A stretch of 5,445 bases of DNA from Rubrivivax sp. (GTDB lineage: Bacteria; Pseudomonadota; Gammaproteobacteria; Burkholderiales; Burkholderiaceae_C): positions 1 through 5,445 of the forward strand of contig JAIXSD010000136.1 of assembly GCA_027484885.1 (NCBI GenBank). The letters run 5' to 3'. The notes under the pieces are model-generated. The model had not been told where the DNA came from, searched no databases, and was given only the letters and a program-made list of their open reading frames with translations. Both the position numbers and the translations under genes were made by a program. Shown in pieces: positions 1-5,445 of the stretch (within the stretch, counting starts at the first letter, position 1; every line of letters begins with the position of its first letter).

Positions 1-387
1 ATCCGCTACCTGGTCAAGCTCGATCGCCTGGAGCTGATCGAGCTCAAGCCGCTGAACCGCTACCGCATGCGGGTGTCCATTGCCTTCCACTGGCTGCCTG
101 ACGGCCCGGTGCAGAACTTTTTCCGCAAGTACGTGGTCAACGATTACTTCGCCGGCCGCTTTGATGGCGAGGGCGAGGCCTTGCTGTGTGTGCACGGCCG
201 CCTGTCCAACCCGAGCGCGCAGGAGCTGGTGCAGAAGATCCGCCAGCTGGCCGCTGAACTGGCGCGTTTGCACCAAGACGACCAGCGCCTGCAGCCCACC
301 GAGCGCGACGGCTTCACCTTGCTGCTGGGACTGCGCTCCTGGGAGTTCGAGCAGTTCACGGCCATGCGTCGCGTCAAGGCCGACTGA
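1..387 (+). CDS. Helix-turn-helix (XRE-like) transcriptional regulator, C-terminal part
   Basis: The frame is open from the first base of the window and ends at TGA 385-387, giving 128 visible residues. The gene therefore starts to the left, and the internal ATG at 67 is not the real start. The visible part begins IRYLVKLDRLELIELKPLNRYR and continues with a WLPDGPVQ stretch, an RFDGEGE stretch and a late LLLGLRSWEF stretch. From memory these match the effector or dimerisation half of a proteobacterial family with an N-terminal Cro/C1-type helix-turn-helix, in which this segment follows a winged 'sequence-specific recognition' region. The DNA-binding domain itself, probably about 100 residues, lies outside the window, so the regulator call rests on family resemblance and not on a visible HTH. 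Target genes and ligand are unknown. It converges on the patatin gene with 33 bp between the two stop codons, so co-regulation by operon is excluded. Confidence 0.7.
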   Translation: MRYLVKLDRLELIELKPLNRYRMRVSIAFHWLPDGPVQNFFRKYVVNDYFAGRFDGEGEALLCVHGRLSNPSAQELVQKIRQLAAELARLHQDDQRLQPTERDGFTLLLGLRSWEFEQFTAMRRVKAD

Positions 388-395
388 TTTTGCAG

Positions 396-419
396 CGGGG
401 TCCGGCGCGCCGGGCCCCG
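396..419. terminator. Candidate bidirectional terminator hairpin between convergent genes
   Basis: A 24-base near-perfect inverted repeat fills most of the 33-bp gap between two convergent stop codons. Its core CCGGCGCGCCGG (402-413) is a perfect palindrome, flanked by GGGG (397-400) and CCCC (415-418) and closed by C396-G419. The only irregular pair is T401/G414, which is a G-U wobble in plus-strand RNA and an A-C mismatch in minus-strand RNA. Position between convergent genes suggests termination for both. No U-tract follows the stem on either strand, so this would be a non-canonical intrinsic terminator or only an RNA-stabilising stem. Confidence 0.5.
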
Positions 420-420
420 A

Positions 421-2676
421 TCACCAGGTCGGGCCGAGGAAGAGGTAGGCCGTGCCCTGGCCCTTGTAGGTGCCGCCCAAGGCCAGGTAGAAAGGGCCGA
501 AGCGCGTGTCGAAGGCCAGGAAGGTACTGCCGGCCAATTTGAGCTGACTGCGGTCGAAGAGTTCCCGGTCGCGGATGATGCCACCCAGTTCCAACGACAT
601 CCCTGCGCGGATGGCGCCGCCCAGGCCGATGGGCATCTCACCGATGCGGCGCGCCATCACCAGGCGGCCGAAGCCCAGCGTCCGGCCTTCCAGCGAGTTC
701 TCGTTGGTGCCGGACAGGCGCAAGAAACCGCCCAGGCTGCCTCCAGCGCTGCCCAGGGCTGCGTGTTGCCATTCGGTGTAGACATGTCCGGCCCAGCGGC
801 CAGCGCGGAAGGCGGCCATGCCGACACCCCCCACCCTCAGGGCTTCGGCATTGCTGCTGGCGTTCCCGTACTCCATGCGCATCAGCAACATATGGCCGCG
901 GCTTGGAAAGGCCAGGGAATCGAGGGTGTCCGCGCGCAGCTCGGCAAAGCCACCCGAGACCCGATAGCGGATGGTGGGGTTGTCTTCGGGCTCGGGGATC
1001 ACGGCTCGGGCAGCGCCCGAGGCTCTCACCAGACCCAAACGCACATCGCCCCAGTTGGACAGGCGCCGTCCGATCGCCAGTTCGGTACTTGACTGGCCCA
1101 CATTCAGACGCATGCTGCGCCGGCCCCAGGCGTCGTGCGTGTCGGTGTTGGTGTTGTCATTGCTCGTGATCAGATTGAGGTACCAGGGCGAACCGGCCCC
1201 CAAGGGCTGGATGAGGTCAAAGCTCAAGCCCCGGTTCTCGCCCAGGCTGGCCGAGCTGCGCAGCTCGGCGCCCCAGCGGTTCAGCCAGGTGCTGACATGC
1301 ATGGCGCTGATGGTGAAGCCGTTGTTGTTGCCAAAGTCACTTTTCAAACTGAGGCCGAAGCGTAGGCGGTTCTGTGACCATTCGGCCTCCTGCACATGCA
1401 GGGCCACATGGCGCTGGCCTTCGATGTCGGTGACCTGGGCATCGATGCGTTCGAAATCGCCCAGGCCGTACAAGGTCGCCGTGGCTCTTTTGATGTCCTC
1501 GGGCCCTGCAGCTTGGCCGGGTTTCAGCCCCAGTTCTTCGCGCAAGGCCATGGGGTTGCTGCGCCGTGTGCCTTCGATCTTCAGACTGGCCAGGGGCAGG
1601 GCCTGTTGGCTCAGCGGGGCGGGTTCGCGCAGCCGGCCATGCTCGAAGCGGGTGAAGTGTTCGTCGTCCACGGCCAACGGTGTCAATCGTTCGAGTGCGG
1701 CATGGGCGGCGCGCTCGCCCGACTTCATGGCTTCTTCGAAGCGGCCGAAGTCCATGAAGCTGATATTGCCCAGATCGGGGTCGATCAAGACATCGACGCT
1801 GCGCAACTGGCGCAAGGACTGGGCCACATTCTGATTGGTCAGGATCTGCAGCATCTGGTTGGCCACGCCGACCGCGCTGGTGATCTCGCGCTCTTCCAGC
1901 AGGGGCGAGCCGACATTGACCGCGATGATGATGTCGGCCCCCATCTTGCGCGCCACATCGACGCCGAGATTGCGCACCAGGCCGCCATCCACCACCGCCC
2001 GGCCGTTCACACGCACCGGCGAGAACACGCCCGGCACGGCCATGGAGGCGCGCATGGCCAGGAACAGCGGTGTGTCCACCATCTCGACCAGATCGCCATT
2101 GAGCAAGTCGGTGGCCAGGGCGCGGAAGGGCAGGCGAAGTTGGCTGATCGGCGTCTCGGCCTGCTCGCCGCGCACCAGGCTTTCCAGCGCAGCCTCCAGC
2201 GCGCTATTGCCCGCAGCCGACGGTGGCAAGGTGGTGCGGCCGCCGCGTGGATCCACGCCCAGCTCCAACCGTGAGGGGATGGCCTGGTCCTCCTCTCGGC
2301 GCCGGAAACTGAGGTTCTGGCGCGGCGGGCGGTCGGCCAGCACGCTGGGCCAGTCGGTGTGCTGCACAAAGGCTTCCATCTCTTCGATGCTGCGCCCCGA
2401 GGCATAGGCGCCGCCCACCACCGCGCCCATGCTGGTGCCCACGACCAAGTCCACCGGAATCTTGAGTTCGCGCAGCACCTTGAGCACACCGATATGGGCC
2501 AGGCCTCGCACCCCGCCACCCGATAGCACCAGGCCGATCTTGGCGCGCTGCCCATCGGCGCGAACAGGCGCGATCGGTGGGTCGCCTGGCAGCACGGTCT
2601 GCGCAGGGCTGTCGGCACAGCCTAGAGCGAGGCTCAGAGCCAGGGACAGACAGAACAAGCGGGTCAGCAAGGGCAT
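421..2676 (-). CDS. Patatin-like phospholipase with POTRA and outer-membrane barrel (PlpD-like)
   Basis: This 751-residue protein should be an outer-membrane or surface lipolytic enzyme of the patatin family. Residues 1-19 form a signal peptide (one arginine, then a Leu/Ala-rich core) ending in ALGC, with Cys20 as a possible lipid-modified residue. The patatin domain (about 46-330) has the glycine-rich oxyanion motif GGGVRGLAHIG (53-63), the nucleophile elbow GTSMG with Ser82, and the dyad aspartate Asp230 in VVDGG, so the Ser-Asp dyad is intact. A single POTRA-like module (about 361-431, LKIEGTRRSN...LYGLGDFERID) follows, and the last 320 residues look like a 16-strand Omp85-type barrel ending in an aromatic Trp751. 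This order matches Pseudomonas PlpD, the type Vd autotransporter. The frame stays open upstream to an ATG at 2775. I prefer ATG 2676 because it opens directly into the signal peptide, whereas the longer form would add 33 Arg-rich residues before it. No Shine-Dalgarno is visible at either start. Substrate and whether the passenger is released are unknown. Confidence 0.9.
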   Translation of the reverse strand: MPLLTRLFCLSLALSLALGCADSPAQTVLPGDPPIAPVRADGQRAKIGLVLSGGGVRGLAHIGVLKVLRELKIPVDLVVGTSMGAVVGGAYASGRSIEEMEAFVQHTDWPSVLADRPPRQNLSFRRREEDQAIPSRLELGVDPRGGRTTLPPSAAGNSALEAALESLVRGEQAETPISQLRLPFRALATDLLNGDLVEMVDTPLFLAMRASMAVPGVFSPVRVNGRAVVDGGLVRNLGVDVARKMGADIIIAVNVGSPLLEEREITSAVGVANQMLQILTNQNVAQSLRQLRSVDVLIDPDLGNISFMDFGRFEEAMKSGERAAHAALERLTPLAVDDEHFTRFEHGRLREPAPLSQQALPLASLKIEGTRRSNPMALREELGLKPGQAAGPEDIKRATATLYGLGDFERIDAQVTDIEGQRHVALHVQEAEWSQNRLRFGLSLKSDFGNNNGFTISAMHVSTWLNRWGAELRSSASLGENRGLSFDLIQPLGAGSPWYLNLITSNDNTNTDTHDAWGRRSMRLNVGQSSTELAIGRRLSNWGDVRLGLVRASGAARAVIPEPEDNPTIRYRVSGGFAELRADTLDSLAFPSRGHMLLMRMEYGNASSNAEALRVGGVGMAAFRAGRWAGHVYTEWQHAALGSAGGSLGGFLRLSGTNENSLEGRTLGFGRLVMARRIGEMPIGLGGAIRAGMSLELGGIIRDRELFDRSQLKLAGSTFLAFDTRFGPFYLALGGTYKGQGTAYLFLGPTW

Positions 2677-2839
2677 GGGGGGCGAGAAGGATGAAGCAGG
2701 CAGGTAGCGCCGGGTCGAACGATAGCGCGTTCGCGCGTGGCGCCAGCCGAATCCGCGGCGGGCCGTGGGCAGCATGGCGGAGGTGATGCGCTAAGCTCGC
2801 CCGCATTGAAACTCTTTGCCGGCCTTGTGCCCACTCGTC
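2677..2839. promoter_or_regulatory. Divergent intergenic region between patatin gene and ispF
   Basis: These 163 bp separate two divergent start codons and should hold the promoters of both genes, since neither has another gene upstream on its strand in this window. No strong sigma-70 promoter is evident. Weak candidates are TATCGT on the minus strand (2724-2719) as a -10 for the patatin gene, with CTGGCG 16 bp upstream as a poor -35, and TAAGCT on the plus strand (2792-2797) as a -10 for ispF with no good -35. TTGAAA at 2806-2811 resembles a -35, but no -10 sits 16-18 bp after it. The part from 2677 to 2775 is also in frame with the patatin gene, so it would be coding if the ATG at 2775 were used. 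Neither start has an AGGAG-like ribosome-binding site. Confidence 0.4.
2716..2733. repeat. Short inverted repeat upstream of the patatin gene
   Basis: CGAACG (2716-2721) and CGTTCG (2728-2733) are perfect inverted arms around a 6-bp spacer, 40 to 57 bp upstream of the preferred patatin start. The left arm overlaps the weak minus-strand -10 candidate (2719-2724), so a dimeric repressor could bind here. Six-base arms occur by chance in GC-rich DNA, and no known operator consensus is recognised. Confidence 0.25.
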
Positions 2840-3364
2840 ATGTCCCTGAATGCCGCTGCCGCCCCGTCCCCCGCCACCTTGCCGCCGCTGCGCGTCGGTG
2901 AAGGTTGGGACACCCATGCCCTGGTCGAAGGCCGGCCCCTGGTGCTGGGCGGCGTGACCATCCCGCACAGCCATGGCTTGCTGGGCCACTCGGATGCCGA
3001 TGCCCTGGCTCATGCCATCACCGATGCTTTGCTGGGCGCGGCGGCGCTGGGCGATATCGGCAAGCTCTTTCCCGACACGGCGGCCGAGTTCAAAGGTGCC
3101 GATTCCATGGTGCTGCTGGCCGAGGCCTGCCGCCAGGTGCGCGCGGCCGGCTGGCAGATCGTCAACCTCGACAGCACCATCGTCGCCCAAGCGCCCAAGA
3201 TGGCGCCGCACATCCTGGCCATGCGCAGCCGCCTGGCCGAGGTGCTGGGCATCGAGCCGGCGCGCGTCAATGTGAAAGCCAAGACGGCCGAGAAAATGGG
3301 CCCGGTGGGTGAGGGCAAGGCGATCGAGACGCGTGCGGTCTGCCTGCTGGCTGCCGTGGCCTGA
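2840..3364 (+). CDS. ispF: 2-C-methyl-D-erythritol 2,4-cyclodiphosphate synthase
   Basis: IspF is the cytosolic fifth enzyme of the MEP isoprenoid pathway. It cyclises 4-diphosphocytidyl-2-C-methyl-D-erythritol 2-phosphate to MEcPP with release of CMP, as a homotrimer with a metal site. The 174-residue product shows the family's key residues at a constant offset of 16 from E. coli IspF: metal ligands Asp24 and His26 (GWDTHAL) and His58, the active-site GHSDAD loop at 49-54, the strongly conserved segment [20 protein letters not shown] (61-80), and the CDP-binding KTAEKMG (148-154) with Thr149 and Glu151. The family is usually near 160 residues, and the excess is an Ala/Pro-rich N-terminal tail of about 16 residues. 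ATG 2840 is preferred over the in-frame TTG at 2816; neither has a clear Shine-Dalgarno, so a start slightly further downstream cannot be excluded. Its usual partner ispD is not next to it: the upstream gene is divergent and unrelated. The stop lies 6 bp from the convergent envZ stop. Confidence 0.96.
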   Translation: MSLNAAAAPSPATLPPLRVGEGWDTHALVEGRPLVLGGVTIPHSHGLLGHSDADALAHAITDALLGAAALGDIGKLFPDTAAEFKGADSMVLLAEACRQVRAAGWQIVNLDSTIVAQAPKMAPHILAMRSRLAEVLGIEPARVNVKAKTAEKMGPVGEGKAIETRAVCLLAAVA

Positions 3365-3370
3365 ACTTGC

Positions 3371-4693
3371 TCAGTTGGCGCGCTGCAGGCGGATCAGGGT
3401 CTGCAAACCGCCATCGACGGCATTGCCGATGCGCAGCTGCCCACCCAGGCGCAGCACCGATTTTTCGACGATGGCCAGGCCCAGGCCGGCGCCATTGGCT
3501 GCCGTGCGTGCCGCGTCGCCGCGGAAAAAGGGCGTGGTCAGCCGGGCCAGCATTTCGGCCGGCACACCGGGGCCGTGGTCGCGCACCTGCAGGGTGACCC
3601 AGGGGCCGCTTTGAGTGCAAGTCACTTCCACCAGGGCCGGCACATCGGGCGCATGGCCGTAGCGGCGAGCGTTCTCGAAGAGGTTGAGCAGCACGCGCGC
3701 CAGTTCCGTTTCGTCGGCCCAGACCTTGGTGCCCGAGGGCAGGGCCACGGCGATGCGGATCTGGTCGGGCCAGCGGAAGGCCTGGGCCTCGCGCTCGACC
3801 ACCGCGGCCAGCTCCAGGGGCTCGCGCCGCAGCTCGTTGGGCCGGGCGTAGTCCATGAATTTGTGAATGATGGCGTCGAGCTGGTCGATGTCCTGGGCCA
3901 TGAACTGGCGGGCCTGCTCATCGGGCACACTCATCTCGGCCTCCAGGCGCAGGCGGGCCAGGGGCGTGCGCAGGTCGTGCGAGATGCCGGCCAGCATGAC
4001 CGCCCGGTCTTCCTCCACCTTGGCCAGCTCGCGCGCCATGCGGTTGAAGCCGGTGTTGACGTCGCGGATCTCGCTGGTGCGGGTGGTCTCATCCAGGCGC
4101 GAGTCGTACTCGCCCTCGCGGATGCGGTGGGCCGCCTCGCTGAGCGCGCGCAGCGGCTGGTTGATCAAGCGGGTGATGGCGGCCGAGCCGAGCACGCTGG
4201 CGATCAGCGCAATCACCAGCCACCAGCCCTTGCCCGAGAGGCTGACCGAGACCGGCGCGGCGCTGGTCTTGAGCCAGTAGGCATCGGGCCCGATGCTGAA
4301 GCGCACCCACAGGCCTTCGTCCTCGTTGACGCTGCGTGCCACCACCGTGTCCGGGCCCAGGCTCTGGCGCAGCTCGGTGACCAGGCGGCGGGCAAAGGTG
4401 TTGATGTCGTAGGGCTGCCAGCGGTCGGCGTCCTCGGCCACGCGCACCTGCACCGTGTTGCTGCGGGCCAGCGACTTGAGCGTGGTGACGCGGTTGATGG
4501 CATCGCTGCCCTCCAGCGCGACACGGCTGAGGTTGACCAGGCCGGCCAGCTGCTGCGCGGCCTGCAGCGCGCGCGGCTCGGCCTCCAGCACCTTGAAGGT
4601 TTGTTGCCAGGCCAGCACGCCGCCGGCCAGCAGCAGGGCCAGCAGGGCAAAGGTGCGCCAGAAGAGATTCAGAGCGAACTCTGGTTTGGGCAT
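3371..4693 (-). CDS. envZ: EnvZ-type osmolarity sensor histidine kinase
   Basis: This 440-residue inner-membrane kinase is the partner of OmpR, encoded just upstream. Visible in order: a short cytosolic N-terminus, TM1 at about 9-30 (NLFWRTFALLALLLAGGVLA), a periplasmic domain of about 125 residues, TM2 at about 157-177 (WWLVIALIASVLGSAAI), a HAMP linker (about 178-230), the phosphoacceptor H-box GISHDLRTPLARLRLEAEM with His239, an N-box NLFENARRYG with Asn341, the ATP-lid glycine boxes DHGPGVP (372-378) and GAGLGLAI (401-408), and an intact C-terminus. The length and H-box agree with E. coli EnvZ (450 residues, His243), while the periplasmic domain looks much more divergent. All catalytic motifs are present, so both kinase and phosphatase activity are expected. 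ATG 4693 is chosen; an in-frame TTG at 4717 would add eight residues (MTAPHPDL). Neither start has a good Shine-Dalgarno, so translation may be coupled to ompR, whose stop is 53 bp upstream. It most likely senses envelope or osmotic conditions. Confidence 0.93.
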   Translation of the reverse strand: MPKPEFALNLFWRTFALLALLLAGGVLAWQQTFKVLEAEPRALQAAQQLAGLVNLSRVALEGSDAINRVTTLKSLARSNTVQVRVAEDADRWQPYDINTFARRLVTELRQSLGPDTVVARSVNEDEGLWVRFSIGPDAYWLKTSAAPVSVSLSGKGWWLVIALIASVLGSAAITRLINQPLRALSEAAHRIREGEYDSRLDETTRTSEIRDVNTGFNRMARELAKVEEDRAVMLAGISHDLRTPLARLRLEAEMSVPDEQARQFMAQDIDQLDAIIHKFMDYARPNELRREPLELAAVVEREAQAFRWPDQIRIAVALPSGTKVWADETELARVLLNLFENARRYGHAPDVPALVEVTCTQSGPWVTLQVRDHGPGVPAEMLARLTTPFFRGDAARTAANGAGLGLAIVEKSVLRLGGQLRIGNAVDGGLQTLIRLQRAN

Positions 4694-4746
4694 GAGGTCG
4701 GGGTGCGGGGCGGTCAAGTCGGCAGGCCGTCGGCCCTCGTCATCAT
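4694..4746 (-). other. ompR-envZ intercistronic spacer with a ten-codon frame
   Basis: This 53-bp spacer lies inside the presumed ompR-envZ message. Directly after the ompR TGA (4749-4747) come two ATG codons (4746-4741), opening a ten-codon frame (MMTRADGLPT) that ends at TGA 4716-4714. That stop overlaps the alternative envZ start TTG (4717-4715) by two bases. A small palindrome, GGCCG-A-CGGCC on the minus strand, lies at 4735-4725. No Shine-Dalgarno precedes the envZ ATG. The frame may serve ribosome reinitiation or be chance; there is no evidence for a functional peptide. Confidence 0.3.
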
Positions 4747-5445
4747 TCAGTTCGCTTCATCGGGCACGAAGACATAGCCCACGCCCCAGACGGTCTGGAT
4801 GTAGCGCGGCTGGGTCGGGTCGGTTTCCAACAGCTTGCGCAGGCGCGAGATCTGCACATCGAGGCTGCGGTCGAAGGGTTCGAAATCGCGGCCGCGGGCC
4901 AGCTGGGCCAGCTTGTCGCGCGAGAGCGGCTGGCGCGGGTGGCGCACCAGGGCCTTGAGCATGGAGAACTCGCCCGTGGTCAGAGGCAGCACCTCGCCGT
5001 CGCGGGCCAGGCGGCGCTGGGCCAGGTCGAACTCGAAGGGGCCGAAGGTCACCGTCATCGGCTCCTTCGAAGGCGCGCCGGGCGCTTCCAGCGCCGGGCG
5101 GCGGCGCAGCACGGCATTGATGCGGGCCAGCAGCTCGCGCGGGTTGAAGGGCTTGGCCAGGTAGTCGTCGGCGCCGACTTCGAGGCCGACGATGCGGTCC
5201 ACCTCTTCGACTTTGGCGGTCAGCATGATGATGGGCGTGTTGTCGCTGGCGGCACGCAGGCGGCGGCAGATGGTCAGGCCGTCTTCGCCGGGCAGCATCA
5301 GGTCCAGCACCATCAGGTCCACGGTCTCGCGGGTCAGGTGCTTGTTGAGCGAGCGGCTGTCTTCGGCCAGCAGGACTTCAAAGCCTTCTTGCGTCAGGTA
5401 GCGACGCAGCAGGTCGCGGATGCGGGCGTCGTCGTCGACGACCAA
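4747..5445 (-). CDS. ompR: OmpR response regulator, lacking its first residues
   Basis: OmpR is the DNA-binding response regulator phosphorylated by EnvZ; in enterobacteria it controls porin and envelope genes. The visible 232 residues start inside the first beta strand at LVVDDD, so the window edge removes only about seven residues when compared with E. coli OmpR. The first visible codon is TTG in the middle of a conserved strand and is not the start. In visible numbering, the receiver domain has the acidic pair Asp4-Asp5, the phosphoacceptor Asp48 in VLDLMLPGEDG (E. coli Asp55), Thr76 (Thr83) and Lys98 in AKPFNPRELLARI (Lys105). After a Pro-rich linker (about 116-129, RPALEAPGAPSKEP), the winged-helix domain runs to the end, with PLSRDKLAQLARGRDFEPFDRSLDVQISRLRKLLE as the recognition region and QTVWGVGYVFVP as the wing. 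Similarity to enterobacterial OmpR is high along the whole length, so this is OmpR itself and not merely an OmpR-family regulator. It is the first gene of an ompR-envZ operon whose promoter lies beyond the right edge. Confidence 0.95.
   Translation of the reverse strand: MVVDDDARIRDLLRRYLTQEGFEVLLAEDSRSLNKHLTRETVDLMVLDLMLPGEDGLTICRRLRAASDNTPIIMLTAKVEEVDRIVGLEVGADDYLAKPFNPRELLARINAVLRRRPALEAPGAPSKEPMTVTFGPFEFDLAQRRLARDGEVLPLTTGEFSMLKALVRHPRQPLSRDKLAQLARGRDFEPFDRSLDVQISRLRKLLETDPTQPRYIQTVWGVGYVFVPDEAN

Noticed and set aside
67..387. A complete 106-residue small protein starting at ATG 67
   Set aside because: The frame continues open to base 1 and the residues before the ATG belong to the same regulator family, so this is an internal methionine of a truncated gene.
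1396..2274. A 292-residue plus-strand open frame opposite the patatin gene, with other long plus-strand frames around it (971-1834, 1835-2407)
   Set aside because: All lie antisense to the patatin gene, overlap one another in different frames and show only low-complexity Ala/Arg/Ser- or Gln/His-rich translations.
2806..2830. TTGAAA at 2806 as the -35 of an ispF promoter
   Set aside because: No -10-like hexamer lies 16-18 bp downstream; the sequence there is GC-rich and runs into the start codon region.
2204..3211. A 335-residue minus-strand frame spanning ispF, the divergent region and the patatin gene
   Set aside because: It crosses two well-supported genes and their promoter region and shows no recognisable domain.
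3361..3374. CTGA...TCAG inverted repeat at the ispF/envZ junction as a terminator
   Set aside because: The arms are only four bases and arise because the two convergent stop codons (TGA and its complement) are symmetric by nature.
3575..4777. A 400-residue open frame on the plus strand opposite envZ
   Set aside because: It is exactly antisense to a kinase with all catalytic motifs intact. Its composition (Gly/Ala/Gln/His/Val-rich, no domain) is what the complementary frame of a GC-rich gene yields.
5075..5100. Direct repeat of GCGCCGGGCG (5075-5084 and 5091-5100)
   Set aside because: It lies within the Ala/Pro-rich interdomain linker of OmpR and is explained by codon bias in low-complexity sequence.

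Overview
This is a GC-rich window that looks chromosomal and most likely comes from a betaproteobacterium of the order Burkholderiales, perhaps near Rubrivivax, Roseateles or Leptothrix. That placement is inferred from three things: strong third-position G/C bias, an IspF with the [13 protein letters not shown] N-terminus I associate with Burkholderiales, and an OmpR/EnvZ pair whose OmpR is very close to the enterobacterial protein. No rRNA, tRNA, CRISPR array, insertion sequence, integrase or attachment site was seen. Almost all of the window is coding.

Layout from left to right: (1) 1-387, plus strand, the C-terminal part of a helix-turn-helix regulator cut by the left edge. (2) A GC-only hairpin at 396-419 between two convergent genes. 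(3) 421-2676, minus strand, a patatin-like phospholipase with signal peptide, esterase domain, one POTRA and a C-terminal outer-membrane barrel (PlpD-like architecture). (4) 2677-2839, a divergent intergenic region that should carry promoters for the patatin gene and for ispF. (5) 2840-3364, plus strand, ispF of the non-mevalonate isoprenoid pathway. (6) 3371-4693, minus strand, an EnvZ-type sensor kinase converging on ispF with 6 bp between stop codons. (7) 4747-5445, minus strand, ompR, cut by the right edge and lacking about seven N-terminal residues. ompR and envZ form one operon read right to left, ompR first.

The genes do not form one pathway. ompR-envZ is an envelope-stress or osmolarity two-component system, the patatin-barrel protein is a cell-surface lipolytic enzyme or type Vd secretion protein, ispF is housekeeping metabolism, and the first gene is a regulator of unknown target. 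I see no previously undescribed system here. The points most worth a second look are the patatin-barrel protein with its possible lipobox and uncertain start, ispF without ispD beside it, and the near absence of Shine-Dalgarno sequences in front of the genes whose starts are visible.
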